The notes below the pieces were generated by a model. It did not search any database. It was given only the letters and a program-made list of their open reading frames with translations, and was not told where the DNA came from. This document shows positions 26,895-34,589 of a stretch of 47,797 nucleotides of DNA, piece after piece. The stretch is from an uncultured Oscillospiraceae bacterium (lineage in GTDB: Bacteria; Bacillota; Clostridia; Oscillospirales; Oscillospiraceae), in contig CANREY010000006.1 of NCBI GenBank assembly GCA_947629755.1, positions 1 through 47,797 of the forward strand, read 5' to 3'. Made by a program: the position numbers and the translations under genes. The number at the start of each line of letters is the position of its first letter. The first letter of the stretch is position 1.

Positions 26895-27149
26895 ATGGAC
26901 AGTTTTTATCTGACCTGCCGGTCGCTGACCTACGCCCAGAGGGTGTCAAGGGCGCTGACCGGGGCGGGTATCAGAAATATGATAGTGAGGGTCCCTCCCA
27001 GCATGTCCAGGGAGGGCTGCGGCTACGCGGCCAGAGTGGGGCTTAAGGACCTTGGCAGGGCCATGGGGGAGCTTACCAGAGTGGGGCTCAGGCCAAAGAG
27101 GGTCTACCGGGTCATGGCCGGCGGGGCCTTTGAGGAGGTGAGAGCTTGA
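26895..27149 (+). CDS. DUF3343 family putative Se/S carrier-like protein
   Basis: 84 residues. The pattern FYLTCRSLTYAQRVSRALTGAG, then VRVPPSMSREGCGYAARV, matches DUF3343, small proteins with a conserved internal CG (Cys near 46) often found beside cysteine desulfurases and YedF/SelD and proposed to carry selenium or sulfur. Carrier function is inference from family and context. The ribosome binding site GGGAGG lies in the 3' arm of the hairpin described above. The stop overlaps the TTG start of the desulfurase (TTGA). Confidence 0.8.
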   Translation: MDSFYLTCRSLTYAQRVSRALTGAGIRNMIVRVPPSMSREGCGYAARVGLKDLGRAMGELTRVGLRPKRVYRVMAGGAFEEVRA

Positions 27150-28288
27150 TATACCTTGACAGCGCCGCCACCACCTTCCAAAAGCCTCCGGCGGTAAAGG
27201 CGGCCATGGTCAAAGCCCTTGAGACCTGCGCAAGTCCCGGCCGGGGCGGGCACAGGCCGGCGATGGCCGCGGCGGAGAAGCTCTATGAGTGCAGGGAGAG
27301 GGCGGCGAAATTATTTGAGGTGGAGGACCCGGAGAGAGTCATAATGACCTTCAACGCTACCCACGGGCTCAATATAGCCATAAGGAGCCTTGTTTCACCG
27401 GGTGACCGGGTGGTGATAAGCGGCTATGAGCACAACAGCGTGGTCAGGCCCCTTCACGCTCTGGACGCGAAAATAGCCGTGGCGGACTGCCCGGTGTTTG
27501 ACAAAAGCGCCGCCGTCAGGGCCTTTGACGCGGCGATAACGAGGGACACGCGGGCGGTCATAATAAATCACGTATCCAACGTCTTCGGCTTCATTTTGCC
27601 TGTATATGAGGTGGCGGAGATGTGCCGGGAGAGGGGAGTGCCTTTCATTGTGGACGCCTCCCAGTCCGCGGGGATACTGAGGGTCAGCCAGCGTGAGCTC
27701 GGCGCGGATTTTATAGCAATGCCGGGGCACAAGGGCCTCTACGGGCCCCAAGGGACGGGGATACTCATAGCCTCGGAGAGTGCAAGGCCGCTCCTTTTTG
27801 GCGGGAGCGGTAGCAACTCCATATCTCCCGACATGCCGGATTTCCTGCCAGACGCACTGGAGGCCGGGACCCACAATATGCCGGGCATCGCGGGACTATG
27901 CGAGGGAATGGCATTTGTGGAAAAAGCCGGGCTCGACAAAATAGCCGCCCATGAAAAAGCGCTGAATTTAAAGCTCGTGAGGGGACTTTCGGATATACCG
28001 GGCGTGCGGGTGTTCGCCGCGGGCGATACCGAAAACCAGTCGTCAGTCACGTCCTTTGAGCTTGACAGCATGGACTCAGAGCTTGCCGGGGAGAGGCTTT
28101 CTCAGATGGGCTTCGCCGTCCGGGCGGGGCTTCACTGCTCGCCCATGGCCCACGCCTCGGTTGGGACAATAAAGCGCGGGACGGTGAGGGCCAGCCTTTC
28201 GGCCTTCAACACTCCAAACGAGATCGACGCATTTATCAACGCCGTGGAAAAGCTCGCCCGCCGGGGATATAAATCTGGAAAAATTTAA
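27146..28288 (+). CDS. Cysteine desulfurase-like class V aminotransferase
   Basis: 380 residues, PLP-dependent. The Schiff-base lysine is Lys196 in MPGHKGLYG. VDASQSAG holds the PLP-contacting Asp, and the sulfur-accepting Cys is Cys331 in GLHCSPMAH. This is the short 'cysteine desulfurase family' branch seen next to DUF3343, likely moving S or Se from cysteine or selenocysteine. The start is TTG 27146, directly after AGGAGGTGAGAGC and overlapping the upstream stop. The stop lies in the 5' arm of a terminator. No selD or selA is in the window, so a selenium role is unproven. Confidence 0.9.
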   Translation: MIYLDSAATTFQKPPAVKAAMVKALETCASPGRGGHRPAMAAAEKLYECRERAAKLFEVEDPERVIMTFNATHGLNIAIRSLVSPGDRVVISGYEHNSVVRPLHALDAKIAVADCPVFDKSAAVRAFDAAITRDTRAVIINHVSNVFGFILPVYEVAEMCRERGVPFIVDASQSAGILRVSQRELGADFIAMPGHKGLYGPQGTGILIASESARPLLFGGSGSNSISPDMPDFLPDALEAGTHNMPGIAGLCEGMAFVEKAGLDKIAAHEKALNLKLVRGLSDIPGVRVFAAGDTENQSSVTSFELDSMDSELAGERLSQMGFAVRAGLHCSPMAHASVGTIKRGTVRASLSAFNTPNEIDAFINAVEKLARRGYKSGKI

Positions 28289-28319
28289 GGGCCTTTTTGG
28301 CTCTTTCTTTTTTTCTTTT
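28287..28319 (+). terminator. Intrinsic terminator after the cysteine desulfurase
   Basis: AAGGGCC-TTTTT-GGCTCTT forms a 7-bp stem with one G-U (28287-28305), followed by a long pyrimidine/T tract to 28319. The stem overlaps the stop codon. Confidence 0.75.
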
Positions 28320-28329
28320 CAAAATTTTG

Positions 28330-28358
28330 TTGCATATGCGCCGGTTTTATTATATAAT
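28330..28358 (+). promoter_or_regulatory. Sigma-A promoter of cdaA-cdaR
   Basis: TTGCAT (28330-28335), a 17-bp spacer and TATAAT (28353-28358), about 60 bp before the cdaA start. Confidence 0.8.
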
Positions 28359-28422
28359 AGTAATTTAGATAAGTATGTCCCAGCTCTTTCGGGCATGAAT
28401 TTACAGGAAAGCGGTACGGCGT

Positions 28423-29316
28423 ATGGAAAGAGTCAGAGAGCTTCTCTTAATTCTTGAAAACTTCATGAGGACCATAAGGATATGGGACCTTCTGGATATG
28501 GCGATCGTGGCCTTTCTGGTCTATAAGCTCATAACCTTCTTCAATAAGTCCAACTCCATGAACGTGGTCAAGGGCATACTGTTCCTGCTTATACTTATGG
28601 TCATAACCTCGGCGATGGACCTGCCGGTGGTGTCCTATCTCCTTGGCAACACCTTTGAGATGGGGCTTATAATCATAATCGTGCTGTTCCAGCCGGAGAT
28701 AAGAAGGATACTTGACCAGGTGGGAGGGAGCTTAAAGGATATTTTCGGCCACCCGGTGAAGACAAAGAGCATCGAGACCGCTATAACCCAGACGGTGCTG
28801 GCCTGCTCGGACATGTCCCGGACGCGCACGGGGGCTCTTTTAGTGTTCGAGCGCGACACGAACCTTGAATCCTACATCAAGACCGGGACCATAGTTGATG
28901 CCTCCCCGGCGGCGGAGCTTCTGAAGAACATATTTTTTGATAAAGCGCCCCTCCACGATGGGGCCGTCATAATAAGGAACGGGCGTATCGCCGGGGCGGC
29001 GTGTATGCTTCCGCTCTCCAGCAACGTGAACATAAGCCGGGACTTGGGTATGCGCCACCGGGCCGGAATAGGCATGAGTGAGCGCTCCGACGCTGTGGTG
29101 GCCATAGTTTCCGAGGAGACGGGAGATATTTCCGTGGCCATGGAGGGCATAATCAAGAGGGGGCTTTCCCCGGACACCTTCGAGCGGCTCCTGCGCATGG
29201 AGCTCATGCCGGCGGAGCAGGAGAATAAGGGCTTTTTCGCCAGGGTCAGGGACGTATTCAAAAAGAACGGTAAAAAGGAAAAGGCCGGCGGCGACGGGGA
29301 GCGGGGTGGTAAGTGA
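28423..29316 (+). CDS. cdaA: Diadenylate cyclase CdaA
   Basis: 297 residues. Makes c-di-AMP from two ATP. Three N-terminal hydrophobic helices (about 20-95) anchor it. The DAC domain follows with the catalytic DGA in LHDGAVIIRNGRI and RHR in MRHRAGIGMSE. A charged Lys/Gly-rich tail ends the protein. It is the membrane-bound, constitutive c-di-AMP synthase of Firmicutes. Its regulator gene (cdaR, YbbR repeats) follows with a TGATG overlap. The glmM gene that usually completes this operon is not here. Confidence 0.95.
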   Translation: MERVRELLLILENFMRTIRIWDLLDMAIVAFLVYKLITFFNKSNSMNVVKGILFLLILMVITSAMDLPVVSYLLGNTFEMGLIIIIVLFQPEIRRILDQVGGSLKDIFGHPVKTKSIETAITQTVLACSDMSRTRTGALLVFERDTNLESYIKTGTIVDASPAAELLKNIFFDKAPLHDGAVIIRNGRIAGAACMLPLSSNVNISRDLGMRHRAGIGMSERSDAVVAIVSEETGDISVAMEGIIKRGLSPDTFERLLRMELMPAEQENKGFFARVRDVFKKNGKKEKAGGDGERGGK

Positions 29317-30605
29317 TGTCAGGCAATAAAAAAAGCGGGCGAATAAACATCATGTACATGATTTTCTCCGTGGCCGTGGCCATCGCCCTTTGGACATACG
29401 TAGCCTACGTGGACAACCCGGCCCTTAAAAGCCCGATCCCGGTGGAGAACGTGGCTATTGAGTTCTCCGGCGAGGACCTGCTGAGGGACCGGAACCTCAT
29501 AGTGACCGACGTGGACGTGAAGACCCTGACGGTCTACTTCGGCGGGCGCATAAGGGACACCTCGGCGATAACGAAAATGGACGTGAAGGCCGTGGTGGAC
29601 TTAACTGACATATTTGACTACACCGAGCCCACCGGCACCCACGCGCTGGAATATGACCTCGTTTACAGCGCAAGCAGCAGCTCCCTCACCGTGGACCGGG
29701 TCTCAAGGCCCGTGGTGGAGGTGACGGTGGAGCGGCTCGTAACGCGCCAGCTGCCGCTGACGGCCGTTTACAACGGCTCCATCGCCGAAAATTACATGGC
29801 CGGTGAGCTCACGCTGTCCCAAGACACCGTTGAGGTGGCGGGAGCCGAGGCGGCGATAAACAAGATTGCCGCCATAAACGTGACGCTGGCCCGTGATAAC
29901 CTGTCAAAGACCACCTCAGAGTCCGCGCCCATGGTGTTCTTAGACGAGGAGGGCAAGGAGATAGATTTGGAGGCCGAGGGCCTGACGCTCATAAACTCCG
30001 ACGGCACGGCGGTCATCACCCAGAACGTTTTGATGGTAAAGACGGTGCCGCTGGCCATTGACATCGTGCCCAGCATCACGGCCACGGACGCCAATATCAC
30101 CATCGACATACAGCCAAAGACCGTGACGCTGTCCGGCGACCCGGAGGATCTGGAGGACCTGAACGTCATAAACATCGGTACCGTGGACCTTAAGACCATC
30201 GACCTTGAGTTTACAAAGGACGACTACCAGATAATCATACCCAACAACACGAAAAACGAGAGCAACACGCTCACGGCCAGCGTGACAGTCAGGATAACCG
30301 ACAGCAGTATACGTCTTTCCCGTCTGTCGGCCAACAACATAAGCTACCGGAACGCCGGGCCCACCGATTACGTCACTATCATAACCCAGACGCTGGACAT
30401 AGTCCTTCGCGGCAACGAGGCGCACCTTGACGAGGTGACGCCGGCAAATATCCGTATCGTGGCGGATCTCACCTCAGTCGCCGGGAAGAAGGGGACAACT
30501 ACCGTGCCGGCAAGGGTCTATGTGGACGGATTTTCCGATGTGGAGGCCGTGGGCGAATACAAGGTCAGCGTGGATATTCGCGACACGCCGCCGGAAGTGA
30601 GCTGA
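29316..30605 (+). CDS. cdaR: YbbR-domain protein CdaR, CdaA regulator
   Basis: 429 residues. A short cytoplasmic N-terminus and one membrane helix (about 13-35, IMYMIFSVAVAIALWTYVAYV) are followed by several extracytoplasmic YbbR repeats, recognisable as pattern repeats with VxxxPLxxxxVPS and VTLSGDPEDLEDL. In Bacillus and Listeria, CdaR binds and tunes CdaA. ATG 29316 overlaps the cdaA stop; GTG 29313 would add one Met. The DUF5685 gene begins two bases downstream. Confidence 0.9.
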   Translation: MSGNKKSGRINIMYMIFSVAVAIALWTYVAYVDNPALKSPIPVENVAIEFSGEDLLRDRNLIVTDVDVKTLTVYFGGRIRDTSAITKMDVKAVVDLTDIFDYTEPTGTHALEYDLVYSASSSSLTVDRVSRPVVEVTVERLVTRQLPLTAVYNGSIAENYMAGELTLSQDTVEVAGAEAAINKIAAINVTLARDNLSKTTSESAPMVFLDEEGKEIDLEAEGLTLINSDGTAVITQNVLMVKTVPLAIDIVPSITATDANITIDIQPKTVTLSGDPEDLEDLNVINIGTVDLKTIDLEFTKDDYQIIIPNNTKNESNTLTASVTVRITDSSIRLSRLSANNISYRNAGPTDYVTIITQTLDIVLRGNEAHLDEVTPANIRIVADLTSVAGKKGTTTVPARVYVDGFSDVEAVGEYKVSVDIRDTPPEVS

Positions 30606-30606
30606 G

Positions 30607-31515
30607 ATGTTCGGATACGTAAGACCCGATGTGCCGGAGCTTCGCGTCCGGGAGCTTGAGCGGTTCAAAGCCTGCTACTGCGGGCTCTGCCACGAGCTGG
30701 GGCGTGAGTACGGCATGGCGGGAAGGAGCATATTAAATTACGATTTCGTATTTCTCGCCATGCTCCTGTGGGGAGATACCGAGACCTGCGGCTACGAGCT
30801 CCGCCGGTGTCCGGCAAATCCATGCAAAAGGCGCTGTGTGTGTAAAAGCGCGTATCCACTGACGATCGCCGCGGGGTACAGCGTCATATTGGCCTACTGG
30901 AAGGCCGATGACGCGGTGAGGGACTGCGCGGGCGTTAAAAGGCTTGGGGCGAAATTTGTAAGGCTCTTTCTCAGCAGGGCTTACAAAAAGGCCTCGGAGA
31001 AATACGGCGACTTTGACCGCGAGGTCCGGGCGAGGCTCATGGAGCTCTCCGAGCTTGAGGCAGAGAGGGCGGCGAGCCTTGACAGGCCGGCCGACGAGTT
31101 CGCGAGGCTCTTATCCTCCGCAAGCCTCGCGGCGGCGGAGAACTCCCGAAGGGCGCTGGAGCAGGTACTCTACCACGTGGGCAGGGTGATCTATCTTGCG
31201 GACGCTTGCTTTGACCTTAAGGAGGACGTGGAGGCCGGCGGCTACAACCCGGTGGCCGCAAGGTACGGCCTTGCGGGCCCCGACGCCCCGGAGGAGGTAA
31301 AGGAGAGCCTTCTTGAGACGATGCTGGCCTCAGCGAGGCTGGCCGCCGCGGCCTTTGAGCTCCTGCCCGTGAGCTACTGGACGCCGGTAACGGCAAATAT
31401 AATCTACTCAGGCATACCGAATATGTGCCGCCAGGTGCTGGCGGGGACATATAAGATGATAAAAAGACGCGCCCCAAGGGCCCTGAAGGTCCCGGCGGGC
31501 GGAACGGAGAGCTGA
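30607..31515 (+). CDS. DUF5685 family protein
   Basis: 302 residues, no assigned function. The opening [20 protein letters not shown] and the [14 protein letters not shown] segment (Cys near 22, 24 and 27) are typical of DUF5685. A second Cys cluster follows ([12 protein letters not shown], near residues 75-86). The rest is mainly alpha-helical, with [23 protein letters not shown]. No signal peptide is seen. The gene sits one base from cdaR and two bases from the J-domain gene. The Cys pairs suggest metal binding, which is inference only. Confidence 0.75.
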   Translation: MFGYVRPDVPELRVRELERFKACYCGLCHELGREYGMAGRSILNYDFVFLAMLLWGDTETCGYELRRCPANPCKRRCVCKSAYPLTIAAGYSVILAYWKADDAVRDCAGVKRLGAKFVRLFLSRAYKKASEKYGDFDREVRARLMELSELEAERAASLDRPADEFARLLSSASLAAAENSRRALEQVLYHVGRVIYLADACFDLKEDVEAGGYNPVAARYGLAGPDAPEEVKESLLETMLASARLAAAAFELLPVSYWTPVTANIIYSGIPNMCRQVLAGTYKMIKRRAPRALKVPAGGTES

Positions 31516-31516
31516 A

Positions 31517-32116
31517 ATGACCGATCCTTACAAAGTTTTGGGAATATCCCCCGGCGCCTCGGACGACGAGGTCAAGAAGGCGTACAGGGAGCTTGCCAAG
31601 AAGTACCACCCGGACAACTATGTGGACAACCCCTTGGCGGACCTTGCCCAGGAGAAGATGAAGGAGATAAACGAGGCCTACGACCTTATCACAAAACAGC
31701 GCAAGGGCGGCGGGCAGGGCTCCTATCAAAGCTCCGGGCAGAGCTCCTATCAGGGCTCCTATCAGAGCTCAGGGGCAAGCTACGCCCAGATACGGCAGGC
31801 CATACAGTCCGGGAACCTTCAGTACGCCGAACAGCTTCTTGACGGCTGTCCCACCAGAGACGCTGAGTGGAACTTCCTCATGGGGAGCCTATATTACCGA
31901 AAGGGCTGGCTCGACGACGCAAGGAGCTTTTTTCAGAGAGCCTGCAGTATGGACCCATACAATCAGGAATATAAGCAGGCCCTGAACACCGTAAACGCCG
32001 GGGGCGTGCCCTACCGCCAGACGGGCTACGGCCAGCCGGCCCAGCAGGGCATGGATATGTGCGACATGTGCACGGCCATGATGTGCATGAACATGATGTG
32101 TAACGGGTGCAGGTGA
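31517..32116 (+). CDS. J-domain (DnaJ-like) protein with repeat linker and Cys/Met-rich tail
   Basis: 199 residues. The J domain covers about 1-65 with the HPD motif at 31-33 (KKYHPDNY), so it should stimulate a DnaK-type ATPase. A low-complexity Gly/Ser/Tyr/Gln linker follows (about 68-93, SYQ repeats), then a TPR-like helical segment (about 94-160, [12 protein letters not shown].. and [22 protein letters not shown]). It ends in a Cys/Met-rich tail with five Cys and seven Met in the last 25 residues. It lacks the DnaJ zinc-finger and C-terminal domains, so it is a class III J protein. Its partner is unknown. Confidence 0.85.
   Translation: MTDPYKVLGISPGASDDEVKKAYRELAKKYHPDNYVDNPLADLAQEKMKEINEAYDLITKQRKGGGQGSYQSSGQSSYQGSYQSSGASYAQIRQAIQSGNLQYAEQLLDGCPTRDAEWNFLMGSLYYRKGWLDDARSFFQRACSMDPYNQEYKQALNTVNAGGVPYRQTGYGQPAQQGMDMCDMCTAMMCMNMMCNGCR
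31717..31790 (+). repeat. In-frame SYQ repeat region of the J-domain gene
   Basis: Imperfect copies of a unit encoding (G/S)SYQ(G/S)S occur about four times (GGCTCCTATCA, GAGCTCCTATCA, GGGCTCCTATCA and similar). Such repeats can expand or contract by slippage. Confidence 0.6.
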
Positions 32117-32118
32117 AG

Positions 32119-32634
32119 ATGAGAAGCTCAAAAACCCGCAAGATAGCCCTTGCCGCCATACTGACGGCCTTTGAGGTCACGTTCATGTATATAGCCTGCG
32201 TATTTCCCACGGGGAATCTGGGCTTTTTGGGGATAGCCTCGCTTTTCGGCATTTCGGCCGTGGTGGAGCTTGGCATAGTGCCGGGGCTCATAGTATACGC
32301 GGCCGCCGGGGTGCTGGGGCTAATAATGCTCCCGTCAAAGACGCTGGCCATACTCTTTGCCATCTTCTTTGGCCCCTACCCCGTGGTGAAAGCCCTTTGC
32401 GAAAAGCTTGGAAGGGTGGCGGAGTGGGCCATAAAGCTTGTGTTTTTCAACCTCGCCTTGACCGTCGCTGTATTCGCGCTTGAAATGACGCTTTTCAACG
32501 TGGGCGGCAGGACCTTCACAACGCCGGTGATTTATCTCATAGGCAACGGCGTATTCATACTTTTTGACATCGCGGTGTCCAGGGCAATACTTTTCTACAT
32601 GTCCAGGATACACCCTAAAATACACAAAAAATGA
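32119..32634 (+). CDS. Small polytopic membrane protein of unknown function
   Basis: 171 residues with about five to six hydrophobic segments (near 8-28, 33-52, 55-75, 77-92, 106-126 and 134-158). Basic ends (MRSSKTRK and HPKIHKK) suggest that both termini are cytoplasmic. The overall look (IALAAILTAFEVTFMYI, then GISAVVELGIVPGL) recalls ECF-transporter S components, but no substrate signature is recognised. ATG 32119 is chosen; GTG 32113 and GTG 32107 are in-frame alternatives overlapping the J-domain gene. Confidence 0.65.
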   Translation: MRSSKTRKIALAAILTAFEVTFMYIACVFPTGNLGFLGIASLFGISAVVELGIVPGLIVYAAAGVLGLIMLPSKTLAILFAIFFGPYPVVKALCEKLGRVAEWAIKLVFFNLALTVAVFALEMTLFNVGGRTFTTPVIYLIGNGVFILFDIAVSRAILFYMSRIHPKIHKK

Positions 32635-32650
32635 ACGGAACGGTAAAGCT

Positions 32651-33529
32651 ATGATAAAGAGCATGACGGGCTACGGCTCAGCCAAGGGCGTGTCGGACAA
32701 GCTGGAAATAACGGTGGAGCTCCGAAGCGTCAACAACAGATTTTTAGATTGCAACGTGCGTATACCTCGTGTCTACACCTGCCTTGAGGACGCCATAAAG
32801 GCCCGCGTACAGCAGGGCATCTCCCGCGGCAAGGTGGACGTCTACGTGACCATAGACGCCTCAGGAGCTGAGGACACGGTGGTCACGGTAAATGAGCCGG
32901 TGGCCGACGCGTATGTGGCGGCTATTCGGGCCATATCGGAAAAGTACGGCGTACCCAACGACCTGACCGCCACGTCCTTAGCCCGTATGCAGGACGTGCT
33001 GACTGTGACAAAGGCGGAGGCGGACGTTGAAAAGCTGGGGCGGGACATCGTTGAGATACTCTCCCGCGCCATGGACGACTTCAACGCCATGCGTGAGCGC
33101 GAGGGCGTGAAGCTCCATGAGGACATAGCCTCAAGGGCCGATGAGGTGGAGAGGCTGGTGGGCCTTGCCGAGGAGCGAAGCCCGGAGACGGTGAAGGAGT
33201 ACAGGGAGAGGCTGTACGCCAAGCTCACGGAGGTACTGGAGAGCACCTCCATCGACGAGGGGCGCGTACTCACCGAGGCCGCCATATTCGCCGACAAGGT
33301 GGCGGTGGCGGAGGAGACCGTGAGGCTGAGAAGCCACATATCCCAGCTTCGGGACATGATAAACTCCGACGAGCCCGTCGGGAGAAAGCTCGACTTTCTC
33401 GTGCAGGAGTTCAACCGGGAGGCCAACACCATGGGCTCCAAGGGCAACGACCTTCAGATGGCGAAGATAGTCGTGGACATGAAGGCGGAGATCGAGAAGA
33501 TCCGCGAGCAGATCCAGAATGTGGAGTGA
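32651..33529 (+). CDS. YicC/YloC family endoribonuclease
   Basis: 292 residues. The family opening [28 protein letters not shown], and the C-terminal [25 protein letters not shown] block are all intact. YicC proteins are RNA-cleaving oligomers. ATG 32651 is chosen because the family begins at this Met; the longer frame opening at 32564 lies in the upstream gene. It starts the conserved yicC-remA-gmk-rpoZ order, and its stop overlaps the remA leader. Confidence 0.93.
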   Translation: MIKSMTGYGSAKGVSDKLEITVELRSVNNRFLDCNVRIPRVYTCLEDAIKARVQQGISRGKVDVYVTIDASGAEDTVVTVNEPVADAYVAAIRAISEKYGVPNDLTATSLARMQDVLTVTKAEADVEKLGRDIVEILSRAMDDFNAMREREGVKLHEDIASRADEVERLVGLAEERSPETVKEYRERLYAKLTEVLESTSIDEGRVLTEAAIFADKVAVAEETVRLRSHISQLRDMINSDEPVGRKLDFLVQEFNREANTMGSKGNDLQMAKIVVDMKAEIEKIREQIQNVE

Positions 33530-33534
33530 TAGCT

Positions 33535-33810
33535 TTGAGACTTGTTAACATAGGCTTTGGAAATATGGTCTCGGCCTCACGGATAATAGCCGTGGTGAGC
33601 CCGGATTCCGCCCCCATAAAGCGGATAATCACAGACGCAAGAGACAGGGGTATGCTCATTGACGCAAGCTTCGGCCGCAGGACGAGAGCCGTGGTGGTGG
33701 CCGACAGCGGGCATGTCATACTCTCCGCCATCGGGCCGGAGACCGTGTCGGGCCGCATAGCCGGAAAGCCGGACCGTGAGGAGCTTGAGGAGGACGGGGA
33801 AGATGAGTGA
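33535..33810 (+). CDS. remA: Extracellular matrix regulator RemA (DUF370)
   Basis: 91 residues. The family normally begins M(K/R)L(I/V)NIGFGN, and here TTG 33535 ([16 protein letters not shown]) fits exactly, eight bases after GGAG. An in-frame GTG at 33526 would add three residues. RemA is a DNA-binding regulator of biofilm and osmolyte genes in Bacillus. Conserved parts: [24 protein letters not shown], and [15 protein letters not shown]. The 3' end overlaps gmk by eight bases. Confidence 0.93.
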   Translation: MRLVNIGFGNMVSASRIIAVVSPDSAPIKRIITDARDRGMLIDASFGRRTRAVVVADSGHVILSAIGPETVSGRIAGKPDREELEEDGEDE

Positions 33811-34360
33811 GAGAGGACACGTTTTCATAGTTTCCGGCCCTTCGGGCTCAGGAAAGAGCACGGTGCTCAGGGAGGTATTCAAGCGCCGGGACAGGCTCTA
33901 TTTTTCCGTCTCCGCCACGACGAGGGCTCCGAGGCCGGGGGAGCGGGACGGGGTGGACTATTGGTTCATCACCGAGGAGCGCTTTGACGAGATGGTGGAG
34001 CAGGATCAGTTTTTGGAGCACGCCCGCTATGCCAAGTGCTCCTACGGCACACCGGCGGGGCCGGTCAGGGAGAAGCTGCGGGAGGGCTTTGACGTCATAC
34101 TTGACATCGAGGTCCAAGGGGGCAGGCAGGTGAAGGCCAGAATGCCGGAGGCCATATCCTTATTTATCGCCCCGCCCAGCCTTGAGGAGCTTGAGCGCAG
34201 GCTCCGGGGCAGGTCCACCGAGAGCGAGGAGAAAATAAAGCTGAGACTTGAAACAGCCAAAAATGAGCTGCCGGAGGCCGAAAAATATGACCATGTGGTC
34301 GTAAATGACGACTATATGAGGGCCGCCGGGGAGCTTTTGGATATAATAAACAACGCGTAA
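33803..34360 (+). CDS. gmk: Guanylate kinase
   Basis: 185 residues. It phosphorylates GMP to GDP. P-loop [10 protein letters not shown] at residues 11-20; GMP-binding [21 protein letters not shown] and the RL(x)[15 protein letters not shown] lid region are intact. ATG 33803 lies after GAGGACGGGGAAG and overlaps the remA stop; the upstream in-frame start at 33776 adds a non-conserved leader. Confidence 0.96.
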   Translation: MSERGHVFIVSGPSGSGKSTVLREVFKRRDRLYFSVSATTRAPRPGERDGVDYWFITEERFDEMVEQDQFLEHARYAKCSYGTPAGPVREKLREGFDVILDIEVQGGRQVKARMPEAISLFIAPPSLEELERRLRGRSTESEEKIKLRLETAKNELPEAEKYDHVVVNDDYMRAAGELLDIINNA

Positions 34361-34376
34361 AGGAGCGAAATTTATC

Positions 34377-34571
34377 ATGATGCTTTATCCCACAATGCCT
34401 GAGCTTTTAAAGCAGGTGAGCAACAGTCGTTATCTTTTAGTGAACGTCATCGCCAAGAGGGCCAGGGAGATCTCATTAGAGGCGGAGACCCACGGCATAT
34501 CCCTTAACGAAAAGCCCGTCTCCATGGCCATCGCCGAGATAGCCGAGGGCAAGATCTCAGCGAGCATGTAA
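34377..34571 (+). CDS. rpoZ: DNA-directed RNA polymerase omega subunit
   Basis: 64 residues. A short omega subunit that assists beta-prime assembly. It begins with ATG-ATG at 34377; MLYPTMPELLKQVSNSRYLLVNVIAKRAREI matches the family's N-terminal helix. GGAGCG lies upstream. Conserved position after gmk. The coaBC gene often found between rpoZ and priA is missing. Confidence 0.93.
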   Translation: MMLYPTMPELLKQVSNSRYLLVNVIAKRAREISLEAETHGISLNEKPVSMAIAEIAEGKISASM

Positions 34572-34589
34572 GTTGAAGGGGGCCCCGCG

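Noticed and set aside
32564..32650. N-terminal extension of the YicC protein
   Set aside because: It lies in the upstream membrane protein gene, lacks a ribosome binding site, and the family begins at [10 protein letters not shown].
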